A DNA stretch of 64,000 nt from Ascarosepion bandense. Lineage: Eukaryota; Mollusca; Cephalopoda; Sepiida; Sepiidae. The DNA lies in the NCBI GenBank assembly GCA_037127315.1, contig JBBBDQ010001028.1, positions 1,116,001 through 1,180,000 of the forward strand. Reading direction: 5' to 3'. Of this stretch, positions 11,580 through 23,900 are shown one piece after another (within the stretch, counting starts at the first letter, position 1; the number at the start of each line of letters is the position of its first letter). The position numbers and the translations under genes are program-made. Under the pieces are notes generated by a model. That model did no database searches, was not told the DNA's origin, and worked only from the letters and a program-made list of their open reading frames with translations.

Positions 11580-12182
11580 AGGCTACTCACCTCAAAAGCT
11601 CTTGTTTCTGCATCACGTGACTATGACTCAGCAAAATGAAAACAAGGCTCACAACTGTGACGTACTCAGCGTATAAAAGTAGTAGTCTCAAGGCAAACAA
11701 ATCAGTAGCAAGCCGTATGGACAAAAGAAGGCCACTCCAGGGACTTGACGCCTCCTACCACAACAGTTCTTTTCAGGACAACCAACAGGTCTTTCCTCTA
11801 GTCACTACAACTGCTCTTTTTAGGGTAGGAAAATCTATCTTCCAAGATATGGACCACTCGATGCAATGACCAGTCCAGATCAACGTAACAGTGACTTCCA
11901 GCATAGCAACCTTACTGGATCGACCACTGACTTCTAATGTAATCTACATACAGGTCAAATGAACCGAAACATACTTCAACAGTTAGTGCAATCTACACCT
12001 GACTACGGCAAACATGTATAGGACCAATCCTATTTACCTGGTGCAGCAATGACTAGCAACTCAGGACCATTTCCTGACATGCACCGACAATTCAAGCCTA
12101 TGATCAGTGGATACTGTTCGATCAACAACAGTCTTGCGATAATCCAAGAGATCATTTTGAACTTTAAAACAATGTAAATAAA
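11580..12182 (+). promoter_or_regulatory. Promoter-like unit with polyadenylation signal (solo LTR or non-coding transcript)
   Basis: A GC-richer island within AT-rich flanks. In order: E-box CACGTG (11614-11619), AP-1/MARE-like TGACTCAGCA (11624-11633), CRE-like TGACGTAC (11658-11665) and TATAAAA (11672-11678). About 500 bp of sequence without a long ORF follows (77 codons at 11636-11869 at most), then AATAAA (12177-12182). The order promoter, TATA, body, poly(A) signal is that of a solo LTR or a short non-coding Pol II unit. I cannot tell these apart; no partner LTR is in the window. Confidence 0.45.
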
Positions 12183-12378
12183 AGTTATCAGACTAAGAAG
12201 GCAACTTTTTCACCTTACATCTTGATTTTTTTTTTTTTCATTCTTGCCTTTTCGGTGTCACTTCCCTTTTCTTTATAAGTCCAGAGTCAGTTACCATAAT
12301 CAGTCCTACGACAAAGTTAAGTGATACTTTTGATTTTGACTTGAGTTTTTTTGTATTATTTTCTTATTTGTTTGATGT

Positions 12379-12412
12379 CCTAAAATATTTAATTATAATT
12401 AAATATTTTAGG
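12379..12412. repeat. Perfect 34-bp palindrome
   Basis: The 17-bp arms CCTAAAATATTTAATTA and TAATTAAATATTTTAGG have no spacer. It could act as a cruciform or bidirectional terminator-like hairpin; no gene adjoins it. Confidence 0.85.
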
Positions 12413-12734
12413 TTTTTTTTATTATACTGCATTTAAATTATCGCAGTAATTTTCCTTTTTAATAATTTTGTTGAATTATTTCCTTTTTTGTTTATTTTAG
12501 ATTTTTTTTCCTTTTTAAACATCCATATAAAAATACAATCTAACAATTAATAAACTGAAAAAAGTAAAATTAAAATTATATTCAGGCTTGAAAATGATAT
12601 TTAAACTCTACATTTTTCGATTCTTCAAACATATCTTAAAAAAAAAAATTCTTTTTAAGAAAAATCAATGTGGTGAATTTCAAAGGCAATGAAAATTACA
12701 AGTTTTTTCAAGTACATTTCTTTTCCTGTGTCAG

Positions 12735-13022
12735 TCAGTTAAATGCCAAACGTGATACACACTTTGGTCGATCATGTATCTTTCGAGACATGACTGACTG
12801 GGCAGATTATCTCGCAGTAGGCTGCCATTGCTTTCTGCGGTAGACTGGTTGCCAGCCAAGGCTATAAAAAAAACAATCTGTCCTATTATTTAACCCATAA
12901 CTGGAGGGAAGAGACGAATACCTTTCCCAAGTAAGTGAATGCGAGGAATTCAACTGGTATTCGAACTCGGATCTGCGTTTTTTTCGTTCCGAGTCGATAT
13001 CCACTGCACTACCAATTATCAA
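12735..13022 (-). mobile_element. tRNA-derived SINE (family 1), copy 1
   Basis: Read on the minus strand it starts with a tRNA-like head. TTGGTAGTGCAGTGGATA fits a Pol III A box, and GAGTTCGAATACC fits a B box (GGTTCGANNCC). A conserved body follows (TGGTAGACTGG-type block read on plus near 12,840, and an ATGTCTC/GAGACAT-type hairpin near the tail). The same body occurs at 54,356-54,660 (same strand) and 29,395-29,615 (opposite strand). Cephalopod SINE superfamilies with a shared central domain are known; membership would need a library comparison. Confidence 0.75.
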
Positions 13023-13227
13023 AAAAGCTTATTTTTGTTTTATTGAATTGTTTTTGGTAAGATTCGAGACGAATGTTCTCACTTGGTACTGCATATTTTT
13101 TTTGTTTTACTAATAAAATCGGCGAGTTTTCTTTTTTTAACTATAAAAAATATTTTGACTCATCACAAATTAAAACGTAAGATATCGAAAAAGGGATGGG
13201 AGAGAAACAAACAACAAATATTTCCAC

Positions 13228-13400
13228 AAAACTTTTTGATAAAATAACCTATTAAGTACTGAAAATTTCGTTTGAATTGGATTATTCCTGGATTTTTGCC
13301 AAATATTTTAAAACAGCGAATAGGGATTTTTTTTTAATTTACATTTCGAAAAAACATTGGTGGTACCTACAAAAATACAAAAACAAAATTGTTTAAAAAA
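13228..13400 (+). repeat. AT-rich dispersed repeat, copy 2
   Basis: Counterpart of 8,385-8,600: the same order of motifs, ending in GGTGGTACCTACAAAAA. A related GTGGCGGTACCTAAAAAG block lies near 39,343. Confidence 0.5.
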
Positions 13401-14950
13401 ATCCTTGAAGGATTGATAACAAACGTAATTATTTATGAAGAAATTTTACACCCAAATTAAATATCGACTTTTTTTTGGTGGCTATTTTCATGCTTTACGT
13501 GAGAAATATTTTAATTTTATGTCCTCACTTCCGTCTCTAAGGAGTGTCGTAAATTGACCCTCATTTCCGCTTGCTGATTTCTGTCGTAATAAATAATGAT
13601 TATTTGGGGTTTTGTTTTGAATAAAATTTTCTTATTGTATCAAAATTTTTAAATATAATTAAATATTCTTGACTTACTTTTGTATTTTTGACATTTCTCT
13701 GTCGCAAGTTCTACAATGCAGTTTTAGTTTGTGACATTCAACATTTTGTTGTTCCACATCTACAGAGTAAAGAAAACATGCGACACATTTTCAATACCAT
13801 CAAAAATGATTGGAATTATTTTCGAAAGGAAAAAATCTGAAGACTCATTTTAGTCTTCTAAGCATTAATCAGTGAAAAAATATATTTAAATTTCATTGAA
13901 AAGGACCATTTTTTGTATACTTTTAATTTGAAGCATTTTTTTTATTTCGTGTCAATACGACACTGTTGAAATGAAATTGTGTTTATCTCGTCTGGTCATT
14001 TTTAGAAGAATCTGATTATGGAGTGAGTTCGCTATTTTAAAAAAATGGTTATTTTTAATGAATCTGGATGTTATGGTCATTGTCCACGACCCCAACTTGT
14101 TTTCTGGTCGCCTTTTATTCCTATGTAGAGACCCTCACAATGTTGACCCCCTACGGACCAGTGATCCAACCGGTCACTATTTTTGCTCATAGTACCAAAT
14201 AGTGGATCTCTAATCAAGCAAATTAAATCAAAAAAAGTTTTTTACTGTCCAAAAGATTTGAGAAAAGAGTTGACATCTCTCTTTTCGCTCGTTTTTGTCT
14301 ATTTAATTTACGAACTGACCCAAAAAGTATATTGACCAAAGAGAGTGAATTAACCTGTATGCTTCATTTCTCATTCTTTTCTTTTTTTGAAATTTAAAAA
14401 AAAAATACTCAACAGGCAGATTAACTTTTTTATCTTGTATATCATTTTAACAATTTATTTCTTTACTGACCATTAAAAATTACTGAAAAATATATATTCG
14501 ATTTTTTTATATCTCTCTCACTCAAGTGCAAGTCTAGTGACTATTTTTCATTCGTTTATGTCTTAAAAAATTAACTGCATTTTTTTCTATAAATTACATT
14601 ACAAACTTAAATTAAATTTTTTTAAGACTTAAAAAATACAACGTTATTTCTCTTTACTTTTATTTTTAACCTTGTAAAATTTAAAATTCTGATTAAGAGA
14701 ATCAAAAATAAATTTGAATTTTAGCACGTACTAAACAAAAATAAAATAAAATTGAATCGTTTCAATAAAAATATTTTTGTAAAAATTTCCACTTTTTGTA
14801 GTGACAAAAATTATTTCTTTTTAAATTTATTTTTCTCAATGTTATTGTTAACTTACGCCTCTAACTTCAGAGACGAGTACAAAATCCCTATTTCCTAAGG
14901 AATAACAAAAAGAAATAGTGGTTTATCTTGATATTGCTCTTTTTTGTACT
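13401..14950. other. No recognised feature; region upstream of SYS1
   Basis: Very AT-rich, with long T and A runs. It should contain SYS1 upstream sequence, but no clear promoter element was seen. A first non-coding exon could lie here. Confidence 0.4.
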
Positions 14951-17900
14951 AGGGTATTTGGTGGCCTGTGGAGTTAAAATTGTGATGCTTGGTTTGGTCC
15001 GTCGTAAACTGACCAACATGCACGGACATTTCCGCAGCAGTGTTTGGGACCCTGTGCTAATAATCGCTCAAATCATTTGCATGCAGTGTGTCTATTACAC
15101 GTCGGCAGGATTTTGGCTTTACTTCACCAGTTATGTGGGAAATTTCGACAGACGTCTTAGCCAAATCTTCACACAATCGGTAAGTATAGGCATTATATTT
15201 TTCACAAATAAAGAAATCACTGTCATTAATATTTTAACGTTATTGAGATTAACAACCGTTTGACACTCGGTTACCTTGAGATCTTTTATGGTTCAATTCA
15301 GTACTTTTTTTCTTTTTGCATCAGTATTTTTTTTTAAATTTAAAAAAAAAACGTAGCACAGCTTTAAAAAAGGAGACTTATACCCATGTAATCATATGAT
15401 ACACAGACCCTTATTCCCTTCTTTAATAAGTGCTTTCTTCAAACAAATCATGCTAGCAACACAACCCGGCGTAGCATGGGCCAAGTGACTCCCCAGTCCA
15501 AATCCTTTTCTTTTGCAGAAAAGTCCAAATCCTTTTCTTTTTATTTTCTTTTTTGTTCATGTCCACATTTATTTTTAAGACTTTCATATGTGCTATATAA
15601 ATTAAAAATGGCATTAGTAAAACTCATAATTTAAAGCTGTTCGATAAGTTTAATAAACACTTGATTTATTTTAATATACAATGTAACAACATGTTATAAA
15701 TTATATAATATTTTGTTTTCAAAATATGTTGTGTCAGTATATACATATGCGTAACACAGTTATGTCAACATTGCTTACTTCCGTTTCCGTTTAGGTGTAA
15801 AATGCGACGGTGTTTAGTTTATTACTTTCGGAATAAAAATATGGCTTTTAGTTGGAAGCAGCAAATTAGGTACCTGAACTAAATTACTGAAAAAGCAGCA
15901 TAGTAACTTATGAGGAAAATAGGCTCATAAACTTAATAGAAACGAACTTTTTCCATCAAAATGTTTAAGAGGAAAGATCAAATATTATTTTAATCCTTTC
16001 TAACACGTTCGAAATTTTGGTAAAAAAATGTTTTTTTTGTTAGAGCTGGTAACCAAATCGTTACGATAGTTTCCAATGGATAATGTACGTAACTATGTTT
16101 TTTCCCGGTGAAAAACACATTTTTTATTTTTTGTAAAATTCTTGAATTGTCGGATTTTAATGAAACTTTCAGGACTTATTCACAAGTGAATAAAATTAGT
16201 AAATTTTCGTTTTAGGTCCTGAAGGCTTTTTTTTTTATCCCTTCAATTTTTTCCAAAATAGCCTTATTTCCGTGCAAATATATATGTTGAACTCAAATCA
16301 ACAATTAGATATTGAAGAAACCTACCCTTTTTGAACGACCAGAAAAAAATCGGACTTCTCGCTCTTTTTGTCATCCACTACCGGCTCAGGCTGCTGAATG
16401 ATTTTAGGCGTAGAAAGTTAATTTCGGCCTATTTACTTCCTTTACTGAAAAGTCTTTGAAGAAATTACTACACGATTTTTTTTTTTTCGGTAGTCAATTT
16501 CAGCAGAAAGTTGCATGTATTTGCGTGTTTTTTTTTTGTTTTTTTTTTGTAATTTATTTAACAAAGTTGCGTGTACTTAATTTGAGAAGAAAGTTAACTT
16601 TCAAATATGTAAAAATGAGTGATAATTTTAGTTTTACTTACTTTTTTTCCGACGAAAGTTAAATTTGAAATATATGAAAATATAGATTTTGTTTTTTTAA
16701 GATAGTTAACTTTCAAATATATGAAAATAAATAAGTGTAATTAACCTTCAAATACACTGTGTGTATTTGCACGTTTTTTTTCCTTTTTTTTTTTAATTTC
16801 AGAAGAAAGTTAACTTTCAAATATATGAAAATAAGTGATAAGTGTAGTTTAATTAACCTTAAAATACATTGTGTGTATTTGCATGTTTTTGTTTTTTTTT
16901 TCCTTTTTTTTTTAATTTCAGAAGAAAGTTAACTTTCAAATATATGAAAATAAGTGATAAGTGTAGTTTAATTAACCTTAAAATACATTGTGTGTATTTG
17001 CATGTTTTTGTTTTTTTTTCCTTTTTTCTTTTAATTTCAGAAGAAAGTTAACTTTCAAATATATGAAAATAAGTGATATTTTAGAAAATTTTAGATTCCA
17101 ATCAATATAATTTCTGCCTGAAATACACTAAAGTATTTTGCTTAAACTGGAAATAGTAAATTTAATCATTTAGCTTTCAATTTAAAAGTTAGTTATCGAA
17201 AATTAGTAGAGGCACCTATTTGCAGTAAAATAATCACTTTTATAATGAAGATCAATTCATAAATGAATAACAAAACAGTTATTCAGAAATAGGCTAACTT
17301 TTAATGTTAAACATAATTAGTTACATTTTTTTTATGAATAATAAACTTTTAGATGATTTTGTTTTCTTTTTTTTTTTAATTATAATAATTTATAAAATTT
17401 CAAAAATCTTTTGAAAATTCTTCAAAACTTTGCCTGCTTTAGGTTAAGTTATTAAGTGATGTTTATAATTACTAATCAAAAATTGAAAAGCTTAATACAA
17501 ATCCTTATGCACTAAGATTTTAAAAATAACTATAATTTTTTATTTTAATGTATATAAAACATGCCCATTTTGAAAATATGGATGTCTATACATGACATTA
17601 TCAGAAAATGATATCAGTGACCATAGTAAATTTAAAGTTGACATTCCTAAAATTAGATTACTGTGAATATTTCCAACATTTTTGAGATTACTAAGTACTT
17701 AAAAAAAAAAAAAAAAAACTACAAAAAAAAAACTATAAAACATGTCACTCATCGTTTTTTAAAAATTGTTTTAATAGGTAAAGTTTTTGTTGGACAGCAA
17801 GAAACATGTAAATAGCTTATCAGTGCTTGATGGGTGTTTAAAGATATGTAAATCGCTACTACTGTTTAAGTTAAAAAAATATCAGAAAAACGAATTTTAA

Positions 17901-20900
17901 AACAAACAGTAAGTGAATAATACTTCATTCAAATCAGATTACTTATACCTTAAATTAAATTCCTCAAATAAAGTTTCAGAAAAGTATATTTTATTTTTGA
18001 AAGATGTTTTAATAAAGAAAAATTCATTGCAATGAAAAAAGGGCACTAATCAGCTATTTCAGAAAAAAAATTCAACTACTTATTCATCCCTATAAAGTAA
18101 GACCTCTCCTATTCTCTTAAAAGGGGAAATGCTAATATCAATGTCTAACTGTTCAATTTTTTCTCCAATCTCATGTATACATATTCCATTCCAGTGGCTG
18201 TGCAGATTAATGCGATATACCACATTTATCTAATGTTACAATTTTATATATTTGAGTGCATATGCTCATACAACTGCATTTAAATTAATTTACTGACACA
18301 TGCATAAACTTCATGCTTTATATATTAGATATACAATACTTCCCAGGCAATGAGAATTCCGTTCCAAGACAAATAGTTTTTCAAATTCTTACCTTAAAGG
18401 AAAAGATGAATATCGTTAATCCTATTCTATGAATATTTAAAGGAAACCACAATTACTAAACTTTTAAAATCAAGTTATAAACATTCTTGCACAGCTTCTT
18501 GGCTTTCCATCAAAATTACAATTTGTTGGTTTTTATTCTTAATATATTTCTAAAAGAACAAATCATTTTTAATTCAAAATCTACACTTCCACCATGAAAT
18601 TATTAAACAAAAAACAAAAAAAATTTTGAAGTAATTCAAATGTCTTCCTTAAAGTAAAATTTTGGTTTTATTGAATTGATAATAATCTCTAAGCACACAC
18701 ACACACACATATTAGTGGAATAAACTAATGGCTATATGTTCCACAGTTTTGTAATTTTTACTTTTTATAAAGAGCTCAATACAAATATAGAGCTTTTATA
18801 GAGATATAGTTATTATTAGTGTTTTAATAATAGCATATGAGACTGCACCTCAAAAGCTTCAGGTGCCAAGTGCACCATCATCAGGCAGTCTGATAATAGT
18901 GCAATATTACCAAAACCTGAAAGTTTTTGAGTCCCATATGTTATTATAACAGTAATAATAACATATATATTATCCTACATTTTACACATGACTTAGAGTT
19001 TTATGCATTTTTCAGCAATCATCGGGTGCTTATCATATCATACTGGCCTTTTCTCGATTTCAATTGTTTATTAGTGTTTCTTTCTTAAATTTCGGTATAA
19101 AATCAGATGTGCGAATACTATTATTTATTACATGTATAACCAAGTTAGGTTAATAGCGAAACTTAAAAATGAAACAGAATACTAAAATCATGGTAGGAGA
19201 AAATAAAAACAGATTTATAATTTAAATAAAATAAAATAAAGGCCCATTTGGGTTAAACCCAGGGTGCAAAGATGGTAACTAACACATCACTGAATATGTC
19301 CCTGGTCTGGCATATAGATGGCACCACTAATAAAAAATCTATATGATTTTTATGTAGTACTAACCTTCAAATGGCACATAACAAAATTCAGGCCCAATCA
19401 GATTATTACTTTACAAATTACAATTATTTAAGTTTAGCTATTGTTGAAAATTTTTAAAACAATGGAAAATTCTGAATATTGTGTGTTGATAAAGCATTTA
19501 TTTCTGGTGGAAAAAAAAAATACTGTTCAAGCAAAGCAAGGGCTTGATGAGTGTTATTCAGACTCTGCTCCGTTGGAAACAATGGTTAAGAGGTGGTATG
19601 CTGACTTTAAATGTGGTCATAGACACAAATGATGGTGAACACTCAGGTTGCCCCAAATCTGCATTTGTCCCAGAAAACACCAAAACTTCCACAAACTCGA
19701 TGTTTTTTTTTCACTGACATAAATTTCCTAAGTCTTCCACAATAGAACTTTAGTCAGACACATTTGCACTATCTGTTAATTTTCATGTAACAGAATTGGG
19801 GAAAAGCAAGAGAGTTGGAGAAGGAAAGAAGGTAGTGAGTAAGCAAGAAACCTAGAGAAAAACAAAGAAAAACATGTGTTGAATTGAGTCACAAGTAATT
19901 TCCATTTTTCCAGGGAAGAAAAGACAGACATGCATATTGTGTTTAATTTTATTACTACTTTACTCCTTTGATATTTTAAAGTTAGTGAAGCTTTTTTATT
20001 TTATTTAAAACTTTTAAATGTAACACTCATGCAGTTGAGTTAATATAGTTGAAGTCATATGAAGTATTTTTCTCAGTCCTTCATACAATTTTATATTCTT
20101 GTTTAATACGCTTTTACCTTGTTTCCATTTATACTGATCATAATATTGATTTAATATTTTTTGTGAAAAAAAATTTTATCTGATAACATAAAATCATTAT
20201 CATCAAACTCTTATATTTTGTGGTTTAGTCACCAATTGTAAGTTTAAGAAAAAAAACAGTATGAAGTAAAAGCCACAGCTTTGGCTGGAATTTGAACTTA
20301 GTCTGTAAATTTCATTTTTCATGTGAATAGTCATCACACCATCTACACATTCTATGTCTTTATTATTTTTAGCAAATATTTTCCTTGAGAAATGTATAGT
20401 CTAGATAAGACAAATTAAAGCATGAAAATTTAAAAAAAAATAATTTGTAAAGTGGAAGTGAAAAATTTAGGATGAATCTTATTAGGTTGTTCAGAAACCA
20501 TTTTTAACCATTATTTTTAAAATGCCAGATCTTACTTCAGAAGAATTTTTATTAACCAAAATCAGAGCCATTAGACTCTACACATTTTTGCCAACAAAAT
20601 AGAAATAGTTTTATTCCACTAGCATGGGCTACATTGTTGGCAGGGATTCAGAATACGTTAACTGCACCTCTGAAGTGGGTAAAAGACCCTCAAGGAGGTC
20701 ACCTTTGCTCTGTTTGGCAACCTCTGATGCTTGAGGACAGAATCCTGGTGGTTAAGGGTTTTCAGAATTTATACTCTAACACATAACTTTGGTCCCTGCT
20801 TGAGCTAGACAAGCTGTTAGAGAGGTCCAATTCAATCAACTGGCTGGTCATGTTAAGCCCTAAAACTAACAAAACAAAGAAAATAAGCTAATATTTACCA

Positions 20901-23900
20901 TATCAAAAATTAAACTGGCTTAGTAAGTGGTGGCTGAAGGGTCAATCAAATTAAGAACAAAGGAATCTAACATGGCTGTTTTAACCCAAGGAAAGTTCAT
21001 ACTGGGGTGAGCAATCATATATTGCATACTTGGAACCCTCCTCCATGTTTGAGTATGTAGCAATAGAGGGATGAGGTGAATAAAACTTCCCCCATATGGG
21101 GTCCTGAGGTGGCTAGGGAGCATGGTTGATTAATAATAAAATATAAGCACAAAAAACAAGAGAAATTGTCACCTTTCATAATAGAAAAAATCTTAACATC
21201 TCGGATAATTCCAACAACAGTTAAAAAAAAAATAAGCTAGAAATAATCTGTTACTGATAGAAGTCAAAAGAAAACATGATGCTGAAACTACTAAGGATGA
21301 CCAAATTTCATGACATAAAAGTACAGGTCTACCCACACCAATATTTTAGATACCAACACTTACATCATTACTGTTGATGAACCTTAACTGCCACAAAAAA
21401 TAAAAATTGTTTATGCAGTTTCCAAAGTAGAAACACATATTCCAAACTCATTAACATGCTTCAACTGGCAAAGATATCGACACTGTAAGATTAAATGTAC
21501 AAGGAATTTGGTATGAAGAAAATGTGGGGAGAATGATCCTAACCACACATGGATCACATGCCCAAATAAAACCAAATGTCCTAATTGCAAAAAAATTATA
21601 GAGCAACTACCAGAGTGCGAAACCTGGGAAAAAGAAAAAGTTTAAAAATAAAGTACTCCAAAAAATTCCTCTACTCGGAAGTAACAAAAATCATTGAAAT
21701 AAATTCCAATCCACCATCATATGCAAAAATTACCCAAACAACATCAAGCTATACCTTGAAAAATCTAATATCAAACAAATTACATGAACAAGAATTACAA
21801 GAAGTAACATTTTTAATTCAGGAATGAAAACACATATTGAAAACATTAAAACCAATTGTAAACAATCCAATGAACTATCCACAATTTATTGACAACAACC
21901 TCCCAACTACAAAATACTCAAAACTTTTCAAATGAAAAATTCTGCAAAGAGAAAACTGACAGAACAAAACCAATCCAACCTCAATACAAATCAAAATCCA
22001 AGAAATGGAATTAAAAGTAAATAAGCAGAATGACAACCCACATAAAAATAAAAATAAAAAAATAAAAGTATGTAATAGATGGAAATAAAAAAACTAAAAA
22101 ACATAGTCATCTTTAAGATCCACTAATCAAATGAGACACAAGCATTGTACAATAGAACTGTAGAGGTATTAAATATATGCTCCCCATCAATTTTTATGGA
22201 CTTTCAATGGAAAGTTCATGATGACCAATGTAGTAGCTTCCTAAATATAAGCAAATCTATGTCAAAATGGCAACTACACAAAGCTAACTGGTTGAAATTC
22301 AATGAACTCTGCTCATTCCAAATTAACATAGAAATTCTCAATGAGCCAGAAACAATAGTCTCCTTTACAAATATACTAACACAGATAGCAAAACCAACAA
22401 CACCCAAATCTTCCTTTAAACTATATCCCAAATCAAAGCATGCTGTATAATAAAAAAAATCTAAGAGAGACTCCAGGCTAAACAACAAAACATGATGCAG
22501 CTTAAATGATAGATCAATAGATAATAATATCCCAATCAATTTGGGACATACTGAACAGTGCCAAATTTCATTAAAATTAGACTAAGCATTCTTTTAGCTA
22601 GAACTGTTTTACAGCATTTTTAACTGGAGATTCAATATTTGTTTCTGATACCCATTTTATATTAATCCATGTATAATAGTGAACACTTACATATTATATT
22701 CCTATTATTATGTATTGAAAAATAAGGAACATTCATAATGCATGACAACATTATTAAATAAATTTAAATCACAACATTTATACAATTCACTACAATAGAA
22801 GTTGTTTTTTTTTTTCATAGACAACTACTTGAAAGGAGAAGAGGTTTTATGTGTTAAATGATTTGGTAAATAGAGGTGCACTGCCATTACATATTTTGAA
22901 ATAGTAGACACACGTATAATAAAAGATACACTTATTATTTTGATGAAGCCTACATCTCTTAAGCTATTACTCCAAATTTTCACTAAATGCATTAACTATG
23001 AAGCCCAGTGGAACAATAAAACTTAATGTTTAACTTTCAAATTAATATTTTGTCTTTATCAGGATTTGGATCTCTGGGAAGGAACTGGACGAACTAATGC
23101 CATTGGATTTGCACTAAATTCCTTAACTTGGTTTGTATTCATTTTTATTTCACTTGATTTATTCCTTACCTTTTCTCCTAGCTCTTGTTGAACTCTGTCT
23201 TCTTGGTAACTCAAAAGAAACTCAGTTCTAAATAGATCATGCTGTAGTATCTGTTGCTATTTCTTTTAAGTAATCTGTTAGAAAAGAACCCCCTATTTAT
23301 AGGACATTTTTGTAACCATTGTCCTGATTGGGATTCATTTTGTGACTTTATTCAAGATGTCTCTTGGATTGATATTCTTAAAATTCCTATTGAAAATTGT
23401 GCCACAATGGTTTCTTCTTTGGTTAAAGCCAACATTGATTTTGTTGTACCTTCTTGTAAATACCAGGTGAAACTACAATCTTCGCCTTGGTTCGCACCAG
23501 CCTGTTTAGCGGCCATAACTCACAGGAATCACTTTTTCCAAGTGTATCACCATCATAATTTCGATCAAAACAGATGCCTGCTTGTGTCTATTTGCACATG
23601 TCTTTAAAGATACTAAGTCTTTGATAGAACAAAGCACCATATAGCCTCTAAAAAGTTTGGTTCTTGTGACTACTGGCATTTCTGTAATGGTGTCTTAAAT
23701 AAAAGTAACTCTTCTGTTCCTCCTCTCTTCACCCATTTTAAGGTATTAACACCATCTGCCGATAAAGCAGAATGTTTTGCACATAAATTTTCAAGTTCTA
23801 CACCTTGACTTATCTGGAGTATCTTTGCCTGACTTTCTATTTAGAACTGAGTTTCTTTTGAGTGATATGCATATCACTCTGTACATGGTTTCTGCTATCA

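Noticed and set aside
14928..15017. Possible N-terminal extension of SYS1 from upstream in-frame ATG codons
   Set aside because: SYS1 family proteins start at the position of ATG 15018, and an acceptor-like CTAG at 14,952 falls inside the extension.
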